Part shown: positions 46,797-56,353 of the stretch, piece by piece | How the letters are laid out: the number at the start of each line of letters is the position of its first letter | Numbering within the stretch: the stretch's first letter is position 1 | NCBI GenBank assembly: GCA_019359745.1 | Contig: JAHHGT010000008.1 | Coordinates: 62,001-126,000 of the forward strand | Direction of reading: 5' to 3' | DNA: 64,000 nt | DNA from: Aphanothece saxicola GSE-SYN-MK-01-06B | GTDB lineage: Bacteria; Cyanobacteriota; Cyanobacteriia; PCC-6307; Cyanobiaceae | Notes under the pieces: generated by a model | Database searches by the model: none | Told to the model about the DNA's origin: nothing | What the model saw: the letters and a program-made list of their open reading frames with translations, nothing else | Program-made: the position numbers and the translations under genes

Positions 46797-47246
46797 TCAG
46801 AAGCGCCGCAACGCCTGGCTGCCCAGCTGCACCTCCCGCAGCAGCAGCAGCACCGCCGTCATCAGCGAGCCCATCGCCAGCACGAACAGCAGGGCCACCA
46901 GGGGGGTCAGGTCGATCGTGGCCAGGGTGCTCAGGAACAGCACCATCACCACCGTGGCCACCAGCAGGAAGCTGGTGGTGGCGGAGGCGAAAGCCGCCGA
47001 GGCCAACGTCATGCGGCGGCGGTGCATCTGCAGTTCCCCCTGCAGCTCCCGCGATCGGGCCACGCTGGCGGACGAATCCCCCGCCTTGAGCACCCGGGCC
47101 CGGTCGATGATGCGCGACAGGCGGGTGGTGATCACCCCCAGCAGGCCACTGATGCCCGCCAGCAGGAACACCGGCGTCACCGCCAGGCGAATGGTTTCCG
47201 CTAGCCCCGACGCGCCCTGGGGCACCACCAGCAGGATCAGTGGCAA
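46797..47246 (-). CDS. DUF2721 integral membrane protein
   Basis: About 149 residues from TTG 47246; a GTG at 47228 would give a form closer to usual length. The protein has three hydrophobic helices (AVTPVFLLAGISGLLGVI, ATTSFLLVATVVMVLFLSTL, LVALLFVLAMGSLMTAVLLLL) separated by a basic loop with RLSRIIDRARVL, the DUF2721 signature. Its function is not known. It is convergent with the CrtH-like gene, with 11 bases between the stops. Confidence 0.82.
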   Translation of the reverse strand: MPLILLVVPQGASGLAETIRLAVTPVFLLAGISGLLGVITTRLSRIIDRARVLKAGDSSASVARSRELQGELQMHRRRMTLASAAFASATTSFLLVATVVMVLFLSTLATIDLTPLVALLFVLAMGSLMTAVLLLLREVQLGSQALRRF

Positions 47247-47325
47247 GGATCCGTGGCAGGGGGGACGAATTTAGGTCGGCGGCCCCTGCCAGCCTGCTAC
47301 GACGTTCGCCTGTCCCCAACCCGCC

Positions 47326-47742
47326 ATGACCACGATCACCTGCCGCTACGAAGGGGCCCTGCGTTGCGCGGCGGAGCACGCCGCCTCAGGCTCGCGGCTG
47401 ATCACCGATGCCCCCGTCGACAACCAGGGCAAAGGGGAGGCGTTCTCCCCCACCGACCTGGTGGGCACGGCCCTGGCCACCTGTCTGCTCACGGTGATGG
47501 GCATCGTGGCCGAACGCGAGGGCATCGCCCTGGAGGGCGCCTCGGTGCGGCTGGAGAAGGGCATGAGCAGCAGCGGCGAGCGCCGCATCGCCCTGCTGGA
47601 GGCCTGGATCGACCTGCCGCCTGGCCTCGGGGCCGAGCAGCGCCAGCTGCTGATCCGGGCGGGCGAGCGCTGCCCGGTGAAAGTCAGTCTGGAAGGTTGC
47701 GTGCCGATGCGGCTGCACTGGACGCCGGCGGCGGCGGACTGA
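47326..47742 (+). CDS. OsmC-family peroxiredoxin-like protein
   Basis: 138 residues, cytoplasmic. The two redox cysteines are at 53 (GTALATCLLT) and 116 (ERCPVKVSL), in the usual OsmC context, with FSPTDLVG before the first and a basic/acidic core between. OsmC proteins reduce organic hydroperoxides, dimerising across the two active sites. The 3' end overlaps the minus-strand gene at 47684 by 59 bases. Confidence 0.92.
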   Translation: MTTITCRYEGALRCAAEHAASGSRLITDAPVDNQGKGEAFSPTDLVGTALATCLLTVMGIVAEREGIALEGASVRLEKGMSSSGERRIALLEAWIDLPPGLGAEQRQLLIRAGERCPVKVSLEGCVPMRLHWTPAAAD

Positions 47743-48361
47743 GGGTGACCCCGACCTCCAGCTGTTCGAGCGGGGCTTCGGGATCCACCGGCACCAGCAG
47801 CACCATGGTGCTGGCGGCCGGCCGGGTGCCGGGCTGCTCCTGGAGGATCTCCAGGGCCACCATCGTCTTGCGCCACTGCAGGATCTTGCCCTCCAGCAGC
47901 GCCACGAAGTCGTCAGGGCTCCAGCGGGCCCCTTCCCCCCGGCAGGGGTAGCGCTCCAGCACGTCGAGGATCTCCATCTCCCGCAGCGGCGCCGCGTCGG
48001 CCGGATCCCAGACCAGCAGATAGTTGCCGTCGAGGGCGTTGGCTTCCAGCAGGCTGGCCTCACTGGCCAGCAGGGTGTCGAGGGCCATCTCGTCGTCGTC
48101 CCGCTCGATCGCTGTGAGCAGGGCCTCCAGCACCAGCTGGGTGTCGTCGTCGAGCTGCTCGCAATGGACCGTGAGCAGGCCCGTCACCGCCAGTTCGATC
48201 TCCCCGAGCGGCAGCACCATCGTCAGGGCCCGCAGGATGGCGCTGAGCACGTCACCGGCTTCGCCGTTGCTGGGTTGGTCGTCCAGCACCAGATCGGGAT
48301 CGGCCATGAAGCGTTCGATGGCCGCGAGCACCAGGTCCTGCTCCGGAGAAGGGGGATGCAT
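47684..48361 (-). CDS. Hypothetical acidic protein (225 aa)
   Basis: Reads MHPPSPEQDLVL; highly acidic with helical segments (AILRALTMVLPLGEIELAV, LEALLTAIERDDDEMALDTLL) and ending in a Pro/Ser/Ala-rich tail (LSPPPPASSAAASA). No family is recognised, although a picocyanobacterial hypothetical protein is likely. The last 59 bases overlap the 3' end of the OsmC gene; the tail may have been extended by loss of an earlier stop. Start at 48361 is an ATG without strong competing alternatives. Confidence 0.6.
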   Translation of the reverse strand: MHPPSPEQDLVLAAIERFMADPDLVLDDQPSNGEAGDVLSAILRALTMVLPLGEIELAVTGLLTVHCEQLDDDTQLVLEALLTAIERDDDEMALDTLLASEASLLEANALDGNYLLVWDPADAAPLREMEILDVLERYPCRGEGARWSPDDFVALLEGKILQWRKTMVALEILQEQPGTRPAASTMVLLVPVDPEAPLEQLEVGVTLSPPPPASSAAASARNLPD

Positions 48362-48437
48362 CGATCCAGCCGCAGACGTGACGTAGCACCACCATGGCGC
48401 CGCCAGCGGCAGGCCGCAGCGCCCATGGGGTACCCCA

Positions 48438-48830
48438 TCACCAGAGCAGGCGGCAGGGAAAGGTGGCCAGGGCAGGGTCGATGCTCACCAGTTGCAAACC
48501 CTCCAGTTCCGCCTGGGCCGCCAGCAGCCGATCGAAGGGATCGCGATGGGCCTGGGGGTAAGCGCCGGCGCGAACGCCGTGATGCAACTGCACGGCGAGG
48601 GGCTTTACGCCCTGCTGCTGCAGAAGGGAAGGCAGATCCAGCAGCAGTCCTTCAGCGCCGGGAAGTTGGCCCAGCCTGGCTTTGGTGGCGATCTCCCAGC
48701 CCGATGCGGCGCTCACGAAGATGGCCGCCGCCGGATCGCCAATGGCCTTCTGGGCGATCCCGGAGAGCTTCTCCGGTTCCACCAGCCACCAGAGCAGGGC
48801 ATGGGTATCCAGCAGGAGGGACGCGACCAT
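48438..48830 (-). CDS. vapC: VapC-type PIN-domain toxin
   Basis: 130 residues from ATG 48830. PIN features: first Asp in LLLDTHALLWWL (Asp8), a Glu in SAASGWEIATKARLG, then HRDPFDRLLAAQA and LVSIDPALA with later acidic residues, together forming the metal-binding site of the RNase. The sequence order matches the VapC subgroup that is paired with Phd-type antitoxins. Its ATG overlaps the antitoxin stop (ATGA). Confidence 0.9.
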   Translation of the reverse strand: MVASLLLDTHALLWWLVEPEKLSGIAQKAIGDPAAAIFVSAASGWEIATKARLGQLPGAEGLLLDLPSLLQQQGVKPLAVQLHHGVRAGAYPQAHRDPFDRLLAAQAELEGLQLVSIDPALATFPCRLLW

Positions 48831-49081
48831 CAACGGGGCAGCGCTGCATCCAGGGCGTCGAGCTCCTCGGGGGGCAGGGGGGCCAGGAGCACGTCCGTGG
48901 CAGGAAGCTGCAATCGCCCGCGCAGCACCCCGGGCTGGCGGCGAGGGTGTTCCGGATCCAGCGGCACCAGCCGCGCCCAGGGCTTGCCGTCCTTCGCCAC
49001 CAGGATGGTCTCGCCGGCATGGGCGGCGTCGATCAGACGCGAGAACTGGGTCTTGGCCTCATGAACGTTGACGGTGCGCAT
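48830..49081 (-). CDS. Phd/YefM-type antitoxin of the VapC pair
   Basis: 83 residues from ATG 49081 (MRTVNVHEAKTQFSRLIDAA). The N-terminal fold with VNVHEAKTQFSRLI and ILVAKDGKPWARLVPL is the Phd/YefM DNA-binding pattern; the C-terminal half (PPEELDALDAAL) would bind the toxin. Antitoxin upstream and overlapping toxin is the usual autoregulated order. The divergent M32 peptidase gene starts 52 bases away. Confidence 0.9.
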   Translation of the reverse strand: MRTVNVHEAKTQFSRLIDAAHAGETILVAKDGKPWARLVPLDPEHPRRQPGVLRGRLQLPATDVLLAPLPPEELDALDAALPR

Positions 49082-49132
49082 GGCGGACGGTGCCTGTGCC
49101 GCCATGCTGGCCCCACCGGCTCGACCGATTCC

Positions 49133-50659
49133 ATGCCTGCAGCGGCTCCAGCCCTCGACCAGCTCCAGCAGCACCTGCACACCACCCGCCTGCTGGGCTC
49201 GATCAGCAGCACCCTTTATTACGACCAGAACACGGTGATGCCCGCCGCCGGCGCCGCCTGGCGCGGTGAGCAGCTGGCCCTGGTGGCTGCCCAGCTGCAC
49301 GAGCGCCAGAGCAGTGCCGCCTACGCCGACCTGGTGGCCGCCGCCGAGGCCGAACTCACGTCGGACGCGCCGCCTCAGCGGCGCCGCAACCTGGAGTTGC
49401 TGCGTCTGGAGCTGAACCGCCAGAGCTGCCTTGACCCGGCGCTGGTCACCGCCCTGGCCCGGGCGCAGTCGCATGGCAACGCGGTCTGGCAGCAGGCCAG
49501 GGCCGCCAACGACTTCGCCGCCTTCGCGCCGGCCCTGCGGCAGCTGATCGCCCTGCGCCGCGAGCAGGCCGGCCAGCTGGCGGCGGCCGAGCCGGTGGCC
49601 CGCAGCCCCTGGGAAATCCTGGCCCAACCGTTCGAACCCGACATCAGCAAGGCGCGGCTGGCGGAGCTGTTCGCGCCGCTGGCGGCGCAGCTGCCCGGCC
49701 TGCTGGAGCAGGTGGCGGCCGCGCCCGCGCCGAGCCCGACGCCGGCCTTCGACCTGCCCGAAGCCCTGCAGGAGAGCCTCTGCAGCGAGCTGCTCGACGG
49801 CTGGGGTTACGACGGCCGCCGCTGCCAGCGTTCCCGCTCCGCCCACCCGTTCTCCTGCACCGTCGGCCCCGAGGACTTCCGCATCACCACCCGCGTGGTG
49901 CGCGGCCAGCCGCTCTCGGCCTTCCTGGCCACGGCCCATGAATGGGGCCACTCCCTCTATGAGCAGGGCCTGCCGCGCACGGACGACCATTTCTTCCCCT
50001 GGCCCCTGGGGGAAGCCACCTCGATGGGGGTGCACGAGTCCCAGTCGCTGTTCTGGGAGTGCCGGGTGGCCCGCAGCCGTGCCTTCGCCGAGCGCTGGCA
50101 TCCGCGCTTCTGCCAGGGTCTGGGCTCCGATCCCTGGGGCGGTGCCCGAGGGTTCTGGCGATCCTTCAACCCGCTGCGACCGGGCCTGATCCGGGTGGAA
50201 GCCGACGAACTCAGCTACAGCCTGCACATCGTGCTGCGCTTTGAGCTGGAGCTGGCGCTGCTGGAGCAGGAGATGCCGGTGGAGGAACTCCCCGGGCAGT
50301 GGAACCGGCGCTTCTCGGAATTGCTGGGCCTGGTGCCCCAGACGGACGCCGAGGGCTGCCTCCAGGACATCCACTGGGCCGAGGGCCTGTTCGGCTATTT
50401 CCCCTCCTATGCCCTGGGCCACCTGATCAGCGCCCAGATCTCCGAGGCCCTGGAGCTGGAGATCGGGCCGATCGAGGGGCTGGTGGCGGCGGGTCAGGAG
50501 GCCGCCCTGCAGGACTGGCTCGCCAGGTGCCTCTGGCCCCTGGGCCGCTCGGTCAATGCCGAGCAACTGGTCGAGCAGGTCACGGGCCGGCCGCTGAGCT
50601 CGGACGCTTTCCTGACCTACCTGCGCGCCAAGGTCGCCCAGCTCGGCGAGGAAGCCTGA
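49133..50659 (+). CDS. M32-family metallocarboxypeptidase (Taq-type)
   Basis: 508 residues from ATG 49133; upstream in-frame codons are not conserved. The zinc site is HEWGH (His269, Glu270, His273) in ATAHEWGHSLYEQGL, with a downstream Glu in GVHESQSLFWE that provides the third ligand, both diagnostic for family M32. The N-terminal helical half (LLGSISSTLYYDQNTVMPAAG, where DxxTxMP is a family motif) and the C-terminal RVEADELSYSLHI are conserved. It removes C-terminal residues from peptides in the cytoplasm. Confidence 0.95.
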   Translation: MPAAAPALDQLQQHLHTTRLLGSISSTLYYDQNTVMPAAGAAWRGEQLALVAAQLHERQSSAAYADLVAAAEAELTSDAPPQRRRNLELLRLELNRQSCLDPALVTALARAQSHGNAVWQQARAANDFAAFAPALRQLIALRREQAGQLAAAEPVARSPWEILAQPFEPDISKARLAELFAPLAAQLPGLLEQVAAAPAPSPTPAFDLPEALQESLCSELLDGWGYDGRRCQRSRSAHPFSCTVGPEDFRITTRVVRGQPLSAFLATAHEWGHSLYEQGLPRTDDHFFPWPLGEATSMGVHESQSLFWECRVARSRAFAERWHPRFCQGLGSDPWGGARGFWRSFNPLRPGLIRVEADELSYSLHIVLRFELELALLEQEMPVEELPGQWNRRFSELLGLVPQTDAEGCLQDIHWAEGLFGYFPSYALGHLISAQISEALELEIGPIEGLVAAGQEAALQDWLARCLWPLGRSVNAEQLVEQVTGRPLSSDAFLTYLRAKVAQLGEEA

Positions 50660-50713
50660 AGCGGCTCAGCCGGGGCCCGCTGCCTAAGATGCCGCCGCCG
50701 AAAAGCCCCCACC

Positions 50714-51301
50714 ATGGCGAACATCGACCACGCCCCCAGCCGCACCATGCTGAACCTGCTGCATGTGCTGCCGGCCTTCGCCGATGAGGCCGAGCTGCGC
50801 CTCAACGCCATCGTGGAGCTCAACTCAAACACGATCAACAAGTACGAGCTGATCACCGAAACCGGCCACCTGAAGCTGGATCGGGTCGGCTATTCCTCCC
50901 TGGCCTACCCCTTCGCCTACGGCTGCATTCCCCGCACCTGGGACGAGGATGGTGATCCCCTCGACATCGAGATCGTCGGCGTCACCGAACCCCTGGTGCC
51001 CGGCAGCCTGGTGGAGGCCCGCATCATCGGCATCATGTGCTTCGACGATGGCGGCGAAGTGGACGACAAAGTGATCGCCGTGCTCGCCGATGACAAGCGC
51101 ATGGATCACATCACCAGCTACACCCAGCTGGGTGACCACTGGCTGAAGGAAACCCAGTACTACTGGGAGCACTACAAGGACCTCAAGAAGCCCGGCACCT
51201 GCAAGGTCAACGGCTTCCACGACAACGGCGAAGCCGTGCGGATCATCAAGGAATGCGAAGATCGTTACATGACTGTCATCGACTCCCGTCTGGTCGACTG
51301 A
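50714..51301 (+). CDS. ppa: Inorganic pyrophosphatase (family I)
   Basis: 195 residues; hydrolyses pyrophosphate to phosphate with Mg. Conserved elements are NKYELITETGHLKLDR, YPFAYGCIPRTWDEDGDPLDI (with the catalytic Asp cluster), and DDKVIAVLADD, then HYKDLKKPGTCKVNGF. It starts at ATG 50714 and lies 54 bases after the M32 gene. Length is slightly above the common bacterial 175. Confidence 0.96.
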   Translation: MANIDHAPSRTMLNLLHVLPAFADEAELRLNAIVELNSNTINKYELITETGHLKLDRVGYSSLAYPFAYGCIPRTWDEDGDPLDIEIVGVTEPLVPGSLVEARIIGIMCFDDGGEVDDKVIAVLADDKRMDHITSYTQLGDHWLKETQYYWEHYKDLKKPGTCKVNGFHDNGEAVRIIKECEDRYMTVIDSRLVD

Positions 51302-51349
51302 CGAACCCCGTCACCGCCCCCCGGCGGCTTCCCTGATTCCGCTCCATCC

Positions 51350-51949
51350 ATGTCGCGTTCCCTCGTCCTTGCCCTGCTCCTGACGACCGGCGGAAGCGCC
51401 GCCATGGCCTCAGGGGACCCGGCCATGGCGCCGGCCGTAGCGCCAGCCGTAGCGCCGGCTGTTCAGGCGCCGGCGCCCACCGCGTCCCCGGCCCTGGCCA
51501 CGCCCACACCGGCAACCCCGGCTCCGGCCAAGGCCGCCGTCACCAGCACCAAGGAAATCGTGCTGGAGCTGGGCAAGCGCACGATCAGCCTGCGCGACAA
51601 CGGCAAGGTGCTCGGCAGCTGGCCGGTGGCCATCGGTGATGCCGCCAACCCCACCCCCAAGGGACGCTTCCTGGTGGAGACCAAGGTGGTCAATCCCCAG
51701 TACCAGAGCACGGCGAGCGGCAAGATCAATCCCACCAAGGGCCCCAGTGGGCCCCTGGGCGACCGCTGGATCGGCTTCAAGCGCAGTGGCCTCAACCAGT
51801 ACGGCATCCATGGCACCCCGAGTGCCTGGGCCTGGACCGTCACCTCCCGTTCCGCTGTCACCAACGGCTGTGTCCGGATGCTCACCCCCCATGTGCGCGC
51901 CCTGTTTGACCAGGTGGAGATCGGAACGCCGGTGGTGGTGAAACCCTGA
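51350..51949 (+). CDS. Exported L,D-transpeptidase (YkuD family)
   Basis: 199 residues. A signal peptide (SLVLALLLTTGGSAAMA) precedes a low-complexity Ala/Pro/Val stretch with a repeated APAVAPAV pattern (about 25-60), probably a periplasmic spacer. The catalytic domain starts near 65 (KEIVLELGKRTISLRDNGKVL) and has YGIHGTPS with His154 and SAVTNGCVRM with the catalytic Cys174. Such enzymes form 3-3 cross-links in peptidoglycan or anchor proteins to it. It is 48 bases after ppa. Confidence 0.92.
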   Translation: MSRSLVLALLLTTGGSAAMASGDPAMAPAVAPAVAPAVQAPAPTASPALATPTPATPAPAKAAVTSTKEIVLELGKRTISLRDNGKVLGSWPVAIGDAANPTPKGRFLVETKVVNPQYQSTASGKINPTKGPSGPLGDRWIGFKRSGLNQYGIHGTPSAWAWTVTSRSAVTNGCVRMLTPHVRALFDQVEIGTPVVVKP

Positions 51950-52089
51950 ACCCGGAAGGGTGATCCCGGGGAAACGGTCAGCGACCGAAGAGATTCTGGA
52001 GATTGGCCCAGAGGGGTTTGATGTCTGGGTGCAAACACTTAATCTCAGAAAACCGATCCCGAGCGGCACCCTCCAAGGCCGTTTTTTCC

Positions 52090-52260
52090 ATGTTCGACTC
52101 CGGCTCCCACCTCACCACCGACCAGCTGAACAGCACGTCGCTGAAATGGGGCAACGACGGCGAGCTCTCCGAACTGGATCTCCAGCGCATCCTTGGGCTG
52201 CTCTCTCAGGTCGATCCCGTCGCCGAGGCCCTGATGGAGGGCCGCTCCGAAGCCGCCTGA
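52090..52260 (+). CDS. Hypothetical small acidic protein (56 aa)
   Basis: Reads MFDSGSHLTTDQLNSTSLKWGNDGELSELD and then a helix ([18 protein letters not shown]). It is acidic and without membrane segment. An upstream ATG in frame exists but the short form looks more protein-like. The 3' end overlaps the 3' end of the ClC channel gene by 55 bases. No family is recognised. Confidence 0.55.
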   Translation: MFDSGSHLTTDQLNSTSLKWGNDGELSELDLQRILGLLSQVDPVAEALMEGRSEAA

Positions 52261-54245
52261 AACCGGCGCGCCTGGGCCCTGGCCATGCCGTCGCGGCTGG
52301 CCATGCCCCGAAGCCTGCTGACGGACAGACCACCAGCCGGCAGCCCATGGGGCAGGTGATCCCCGGAACCACCCTCCCGCTCGAAGACCGGCACCTGCCG
52401 TAGACCATTGGGTCTGAGTTGATCTTCGAGTCGGTCGAGGTTCACCCCCATCGGCAACCACACCAGTTCGGTGCGCACGCAGTCCGCCAGGCACAAGACT
52501 TGCTGGCGCTTGACTTCAGACGCCAGGCCCCGCTGCAGGTCCCCGATCGTCACCAGCCCCAGGACCAGGCCGGACTGCTCCACCAGCAGGCAATGGCCAT
52601 GGCTGTCGATCAGCCTGGCCAGGGCGGCAGAGGCCGTCATGGAAGCCGGCAGCACCAACGGCGCCTCCGGTTCGAAGGCCTCCTGCACAGCGATCTCCGC
52701 CAGAAGGCCGCGGCGCCGCTCTTCCAAGGGATCGGGTCCCATCAGACCGGGATCATGGATCCCCTGCCAGCGCTCCACCAGGGCGGCGCTGAGGCCGGCG
52801 GCCGCCATCAGCGGCAGCACGATGCGGATGTCGCGGGTGAGCTCAAACAGCAGCAGCAAGGCGGTGAGCGGTGCCCTGGCGCTGCCGGCCAGCACCGCCG
52901 CCATCCCGACCATGGCATAGGCCGGAGGTTCGGCCACCGGAAGATTCAGGCCGCCGCTGCCCAGGGCCTGGCCATAACAGTTGCCCAGCACGGCACCCAG
53001 AAAGAGGGAGGGCGCAAAGCCCCCGCCCACGAAGCCGGTGGCATTGCTGACGGTGGTGGCCACCAGCTTGACGCCGATCAGGGCCACCAGGGTGAGCAGG
53101 GGGATGCCGCCATCGCGGCCCAGCAACGCCTCGATCGTGTCGTATCCGACGCCCAGCACCTGGGGGAACACCAGGGCCATGGCCCCGAGCGCCGCTCCCC
53201 CCAGGGCCGTGGGCATCCCCGGCGGCAGCCGCCGTACCACGGACTGGACCCGCTCGCCCCGGCCGGCCGCCAGCAGCCGGATCAGCAGCCACGACATCAG
53301 GCTGGCCAGCAGGCCCAGCCCCAGATACAGGGGCAACTCCAGGGGCGAGCGCACCTCGTAGGCGGGCAGGCGCAGGATCGGCGTGTCGCCGAGGCACAGC
53401 TGCGTGACCAGCGCTGAGGCCACTGCCGCCACCAGCACCGCCCGCAGGCTGGGGCGACCGGGGATGGCGCTGTAACTGCCCTCGAAGGCGAAGAACACCC
53501 CCGCGATCGGCGCCTTGAAGCCGGCCGCCAGGCCCGCCGCCACCCCGGCCCCCACCAGAGCCTTCTGGGCCTGGGGGGAAAGGCGGCCCTTCAGCGCCAC
53601 CCACAGGCCGATGTTGCCGCCGCCCTCCACGCTGGGGCCCTCCGGCCCGAGCGACGCGCCACTGCCCAGGCTGAGGGACGCCGCCACCAGCCGCAGCCAG
53701 GGCAGACGCGGCTCGCCACCCTGGCTGCCATCGGCGATGGCCATCAGGCTCGACAGTCCCGGACCGATGCTGCCGGCCACGTGGCGCAGCAGGCCCACCG
53801 CCAGGCCCCCAAGGGTCGGCACCACCACCACCGGCCAGAGGGCCAGCCAGTCGGGCGGGGTGGGCAGGCTGATGGGGATGGGTTCGGGCGGCGGCGGCGG
53901 GGCCGTCGCCAGCAGGCCGATGCCATCAAGACCGAGCTGCAGCAGGGCCCGCAGGGGGGTGCCACTGTCGGGCGCCAGGGGCGGCAGGTCGATCGGCGGC
54001 AGGTCGGCGGGGGAGGCGGGCGAGGAGCGCCCGATCACCAGCAGGCCCTCCACGAACGGACCGAACAGAAAATTGTTGATGAAGCCCAGCAGTTCGTGGA
54101 AGGCCACCACCGCCAGGCCGGTCAGGGTGCCGACCAGGGCCGCCCAGGCCAGCAGGTTCCATTGGAAGGGCAGGCCGCGCAGGTCGGCCTCAGGCCCTGG
54201 GGCCCGGTGGCCGTTGGCCTCAGCTTCCGGGGCGGACGGTGGCAA
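52206..54245 (-). CDS. ClC-family chloride channel/antiporter with CBS domains
   Basis: About 679 residues from a TTG overlapping the hemC end by 26 bases; no ATG or GTG is available nearby, so the start is uncertain. ClC signatures are [16 protein letters not shown] with the gating Glu, [14 protein letters not shown] with the Glu of the inner proton path, and [16 protein letters not shown]. About a dozen membrane segments run from residue 30 to 520. The C-terminal part (about 530-650) carries two CBS-like units ([25 protein letters not shown]). It moves chloride, possibly in exchange for protons; the long 120-150-residue loop after the first helix (about 60-150) is unusual. Confidence 0.88.
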   Translation of the reverse strand: MPPSAPEAEANGHRAPGPEADLRGLPFQWNLLAWAALVGTLTGLAVVAFHELLGFINNFLFGPFVEGLLVIGRSSPASPADLPPIDLPPLAPDSGTPLRALLQLGLDGIGLLATAPPPPPEPIPISLPTPPDWLALWPVVVVPTLGGLAVGLLRHVAGSIGPGLSSLMAIADGSQGGEPRLPWLRLVAASLSLGSGASLGPEGPSVEGGGNIGLWVALKGRLSPQAQKALVGAGVAAGLAAGFKAPIAGVFFAFEGSYSAIPGRPSLRAVLVAAVASALVTQLCLGDTPILRLPAYEVRSPLELPLYLGLGLLASLMSWLLIRLLAAGRGERVQSVVRRLPPGMPTALGGAALGAMALVFPQVLGVGYDTIEALLGRDGGIPLLTLVALIGVKLVATTVSNATGFVGGGFAPSLFLGAVLGNCYGQALGSGGLNLPVAEPPAYAMVGMAAVLAGSARAPLTALLLLFELTRDIRIVLPLMAAAGLSAALVERWQGIHDPGLMGPDPLEERRRGLLAEIAVQEAFEPEAPLVLPASMTASAALARLIDSHGHCLLVEQSGLVLGLVTIGDLQRGLASEVKRQQVLCLADCVRTELVWLPMGVNLDRLEDQLRPNGLRQVPVFEREGGSGDHLPHGLPAGGLSVSRLRGMASRDGMARAQARRFQAASERPSIRASATGST

Positions 54246-55173
54246 AGATCTCCTCCAGGATCTCCCCGGCCCCCTGGGACCGCAGGGTCTCCGCCAGCGC
54301 CAGGCCGATCGCTTCAGGATCGCTGGCCGGGCCGCGGCAGCTGTCGCGCAGCAGGCGCTGGCCGTCGATGCTCGCCACCATGCCGGTCAGCACCAGCTCG
54401 TCGTTCTCGAAGTGGGTGTTGACGCCGATGGGCACCTGACAGCCCCCCTCCAGACTGCGCAGGAAGGAGCGCTCAGCCAAGCAGCGACGGGCCGTCGGCA
54501 GATGTTCCAGCACGCCGATGGTGTCCAGCACGGCCTGGTCTCCGGCGCGGCATTCGATGCCCAGGGCCCCCTGACCCACCGCATGGAGCGAAATCGACGG
54601 ATCGATCAGTTCGTGGATGCGCTCACCCAGGCCCAGCCGGGTGAGACCGGCGGCCGCCAGGATCAGGCAGTCGTAGACGCCGGCATCAAGCTTCTCCAGC
54701 CGGGTGATCACGTTGCCCCGCACGTCCTTGAAGACCAGGTGGGGGTAGTGGTGACGCAGCTGGGCCAGGCGCCGCAGGGAGCTGGTACCCACCACGCTGC
54801 CCTCGGGCAGGGTGGCCAGGCTGAGCTCCCGGTGCCGTTCATGCACCACCAGGGCATCGGCGGGATCCTCCCGTTCAGTGATGCAGCCCAGGATCAGCCC
54901 CTCCGGCAGGTTGGTGGGCAGGTCCTTGAGGCTGTGCACGGCGATGTCGGCCCGGTCGACCAGCATCTGGGCCTCCAGTTCCTTGGTGAACAGGCCCTTG
55001 TCGCCGATCTTGGCCAGGGCGACATCAAGAATCTTGTCCCCCTGGGTGGCCATCGCCTCGATGGTGATCGCCAGATCGGGATGGGCCCGGGAGAGTTCGT
55101 CCCGCACCCAGTGGGTCTGGACCATGGCCAGCTGGCTGCGGCGGGAGGCGATGCGCAGGGTGGAGCTGGCCAT
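54220..55173 (-). CDS. hemC: Porphobilinogen deaminase (hydroxymethylbilane synthase)
   Basis: 317 residues from ATG 55173 ([16 protein letters not shown]). It joins four porphobilinogens into hydroxymethylbilane. [52 protein letters not shown] and [14 protein letters not shown] are all family signatures; Cys245 in [10 protein letters not shown] is the attachment site of the dipyrromethane cofactor. The 3' end overlaps the ClC gene. Same pathway as hemE but 20 kb away. Confidence 0.97.
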   Translation of the reverse strand: MASSTLRIASRRSQLAMVQTHWVRDELSRAHPDLAITIEAMATQGDKILDVALAKIGDKGLFTKELEAQMLVDRADIAVHSLKDLPTNLPEGLILGCITEREDPADALVVHERHRELSLATLPEGSVVGTSSLRRLAQLRHHYPHLVFKDVRGNVITRLEKLDAGVYDCLILAAAGLTRLGLGERIHELIDPSISLHAVGQGALGIECRAGDQAVLDTIGVLEHLPTARRCLAERSFLRSLEGGCQVPIGVNTHFENDELVLTGMVASIDGQRLLRDSCRGPASDPEAIGLALAETLRSQGAGEILEEIFATVRPGS

Positions 55174-55280
55174 TGGACGCTTCGGGCGGCAGCGACGGCT
55201 GCCAGGCAACAGCCGCCCAGCCTAGGGACCGGCCCGTCCCTGCTCCCAGCCTGCGGGCGGAACGTGATCAGCTGATGGGA

Positions 55281-55694
55281 TCAGGCGAACAGATCCAGCG
55301 GCAGGGGCCCCCAGGTGTCTTCGGCGGCAGGATCGGCGGCGTCATGGCCGGTGATCAGGATCCCCTCGCCGAGGCCGTCCTCCCGGCGCAGTTGGAACAG
55401 TCCTGTGCGCTGGTTGCCCTTCAGGAACACCGGACCGGGCGCGCCGCCGGGCTCACCAGCGCGGGCCACGTCAGGCTGCAGGGCCGGCCAGCCCAGGGCC
55501 GCCTCAAGCTGCCGCAGGGCTGCCACGGCCGACGACGACGACGGCGCCATGACACCGACCGTGAACCAGCCGCAGGCCCCCAGCAGGGCAGTGAGCTCCT
55601 CGCGCAGCCGGCGGGCCTGGGCGGCATCGAGGTCAGGGGCGGTGCGGAGGCCCCGCAGACCCGCCAGGTCGGTGATCGGGAGGTCAGTCGTCAA
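55281..55694 (-). CDS. DUF1824 family protein
   Basis: 137 residues. LREELTALLGACGWFTVGVMAPSSSSAVAALRQLEAALGWP and PVFLKGNQRTGLFQLRREDGLGEGILITGHDA then WGPLPLDLF match DUF1824, a cyanobacterial family of unknown function. It starts where the PAP2 gene stops (ATGA overlap at 55691-55694), so it is likely coupled to the polyprenyl-sugar cluster upstream, though no functional relation is known. Confidence 0.75.
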   Translation of the reverse strand: MTTDLPITDLAGLRGLRTAPDLDAAQARRLREELTALLGACGWFTVGVMAPSSSSAVAALRQLEAALGWPALQPDVARAGEPGGAPGPVFLKGNQRTGLFQLRREDGLGEGILITGHDAADPAAEDTWGPLPLDLFA

Positions 55695-56353
55695 GGCGAT
55701 CGCTGCGGACGGAACGACCCACTCTGGGGGTCAGAGGCGGGGGGATCCCGCCAGAAGCCGAGGCACACCGTCAGCCAGGCCAGACCGACGGCGGCGCCCG
55801 CCACCAGATCCGTGGGCCAGTGGGCACGCACGTAGAGGGTGCTCAGCCAGACCAGACCCACCAGCAGGCAGGCGGCCGTGGCCAGGCCAGGCCGCAGACG
55901 CGGATGGTGGGAGCCCAGGATCACCACCATGGCGAAGTAGAAAGCCACGGCCCCGGCGGCATGGCCACTGGGGAAGCTGTGGCCATCGAGCGGCAGCAGG
56001 CTGCCGGGGGGGCGCTGGCGGCTGAACAGCGGCTTGAACACCAGATCCACCAGGATCAGGATTCCCCCGGTGGCCATCACGAGCAGGCGCAGATCCTTCC
56101 ACCAGCGGCGCAGCACGAGATGGGTCAGGGCCATCGCCACCAGAACGGCGGTGAAGCCGACACCGGTGGCCCGATACACCTGGGTCAGGGCCCCACCCAC
56201 CAGGCCGTGGAAATGGTTGCCCAGCCAGTCCAGGAGGGTCGCGTCCAGCAACGCCAACGGCCGGCCAGGGGCCACGGCCACAAACAGCCCCACCAGCACG
56301 ATCAGGCAGCCAGGCAGCAGGATCCTGTCCCGTGGCAGCAGACGGAATCCCAT
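55691..56353 (-). CDS. PAP2-family membrane phosphatase
   Basis: 220 residues with about six hydrophobic segments. The three phosphatase motifs are FKPLFSRQRPPGSL (KxxxxxxRP), SFPSGHAAG (PSGH) and RAHWPTDLVAG (SRxxxxxHxxxD-type, with Arg-x-His-x-x-x-Asp). It likely removes phosphate from a lipid carrier such as undecaprenyl pyrophosphate or phosphatidate. It starts at ATG 56353, overlapping the stop of the GT39 gene, and sits with two polyprenyl-sugar enzymes, suggesting carrier recycling. A GTG just upstream is possible. Confidence 0.88.
   Translation of the reverse strand: MGFRLLPRDRILLPGCLIVLVGLFVAVAPGRPLALLDATLLDWLGNHFHGLVGGALTQVYRATGVGFTAVLVAMALTHLVLRRWWKDLRLLVMATGGILILVDLVFKPLFSRQRPPGSLLPLDGHSFPSGHAAGAVAFYFAMVVILGSHHPRLRPGLATAACLLVGLVWLSTLYVRAHWPTDLVAGAAVGLAWLTVCLGFWRDPPASDPQSGSFRPQRSP

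Noticed and set aside
51420..51540. Short repeats in the L,D-transpeptidase gene as a possible mobile or CRISPR-like repeat
   Set aside because: They encode an Ala/Pro/Val spacer within one reading frame; no spacers or leader exist.
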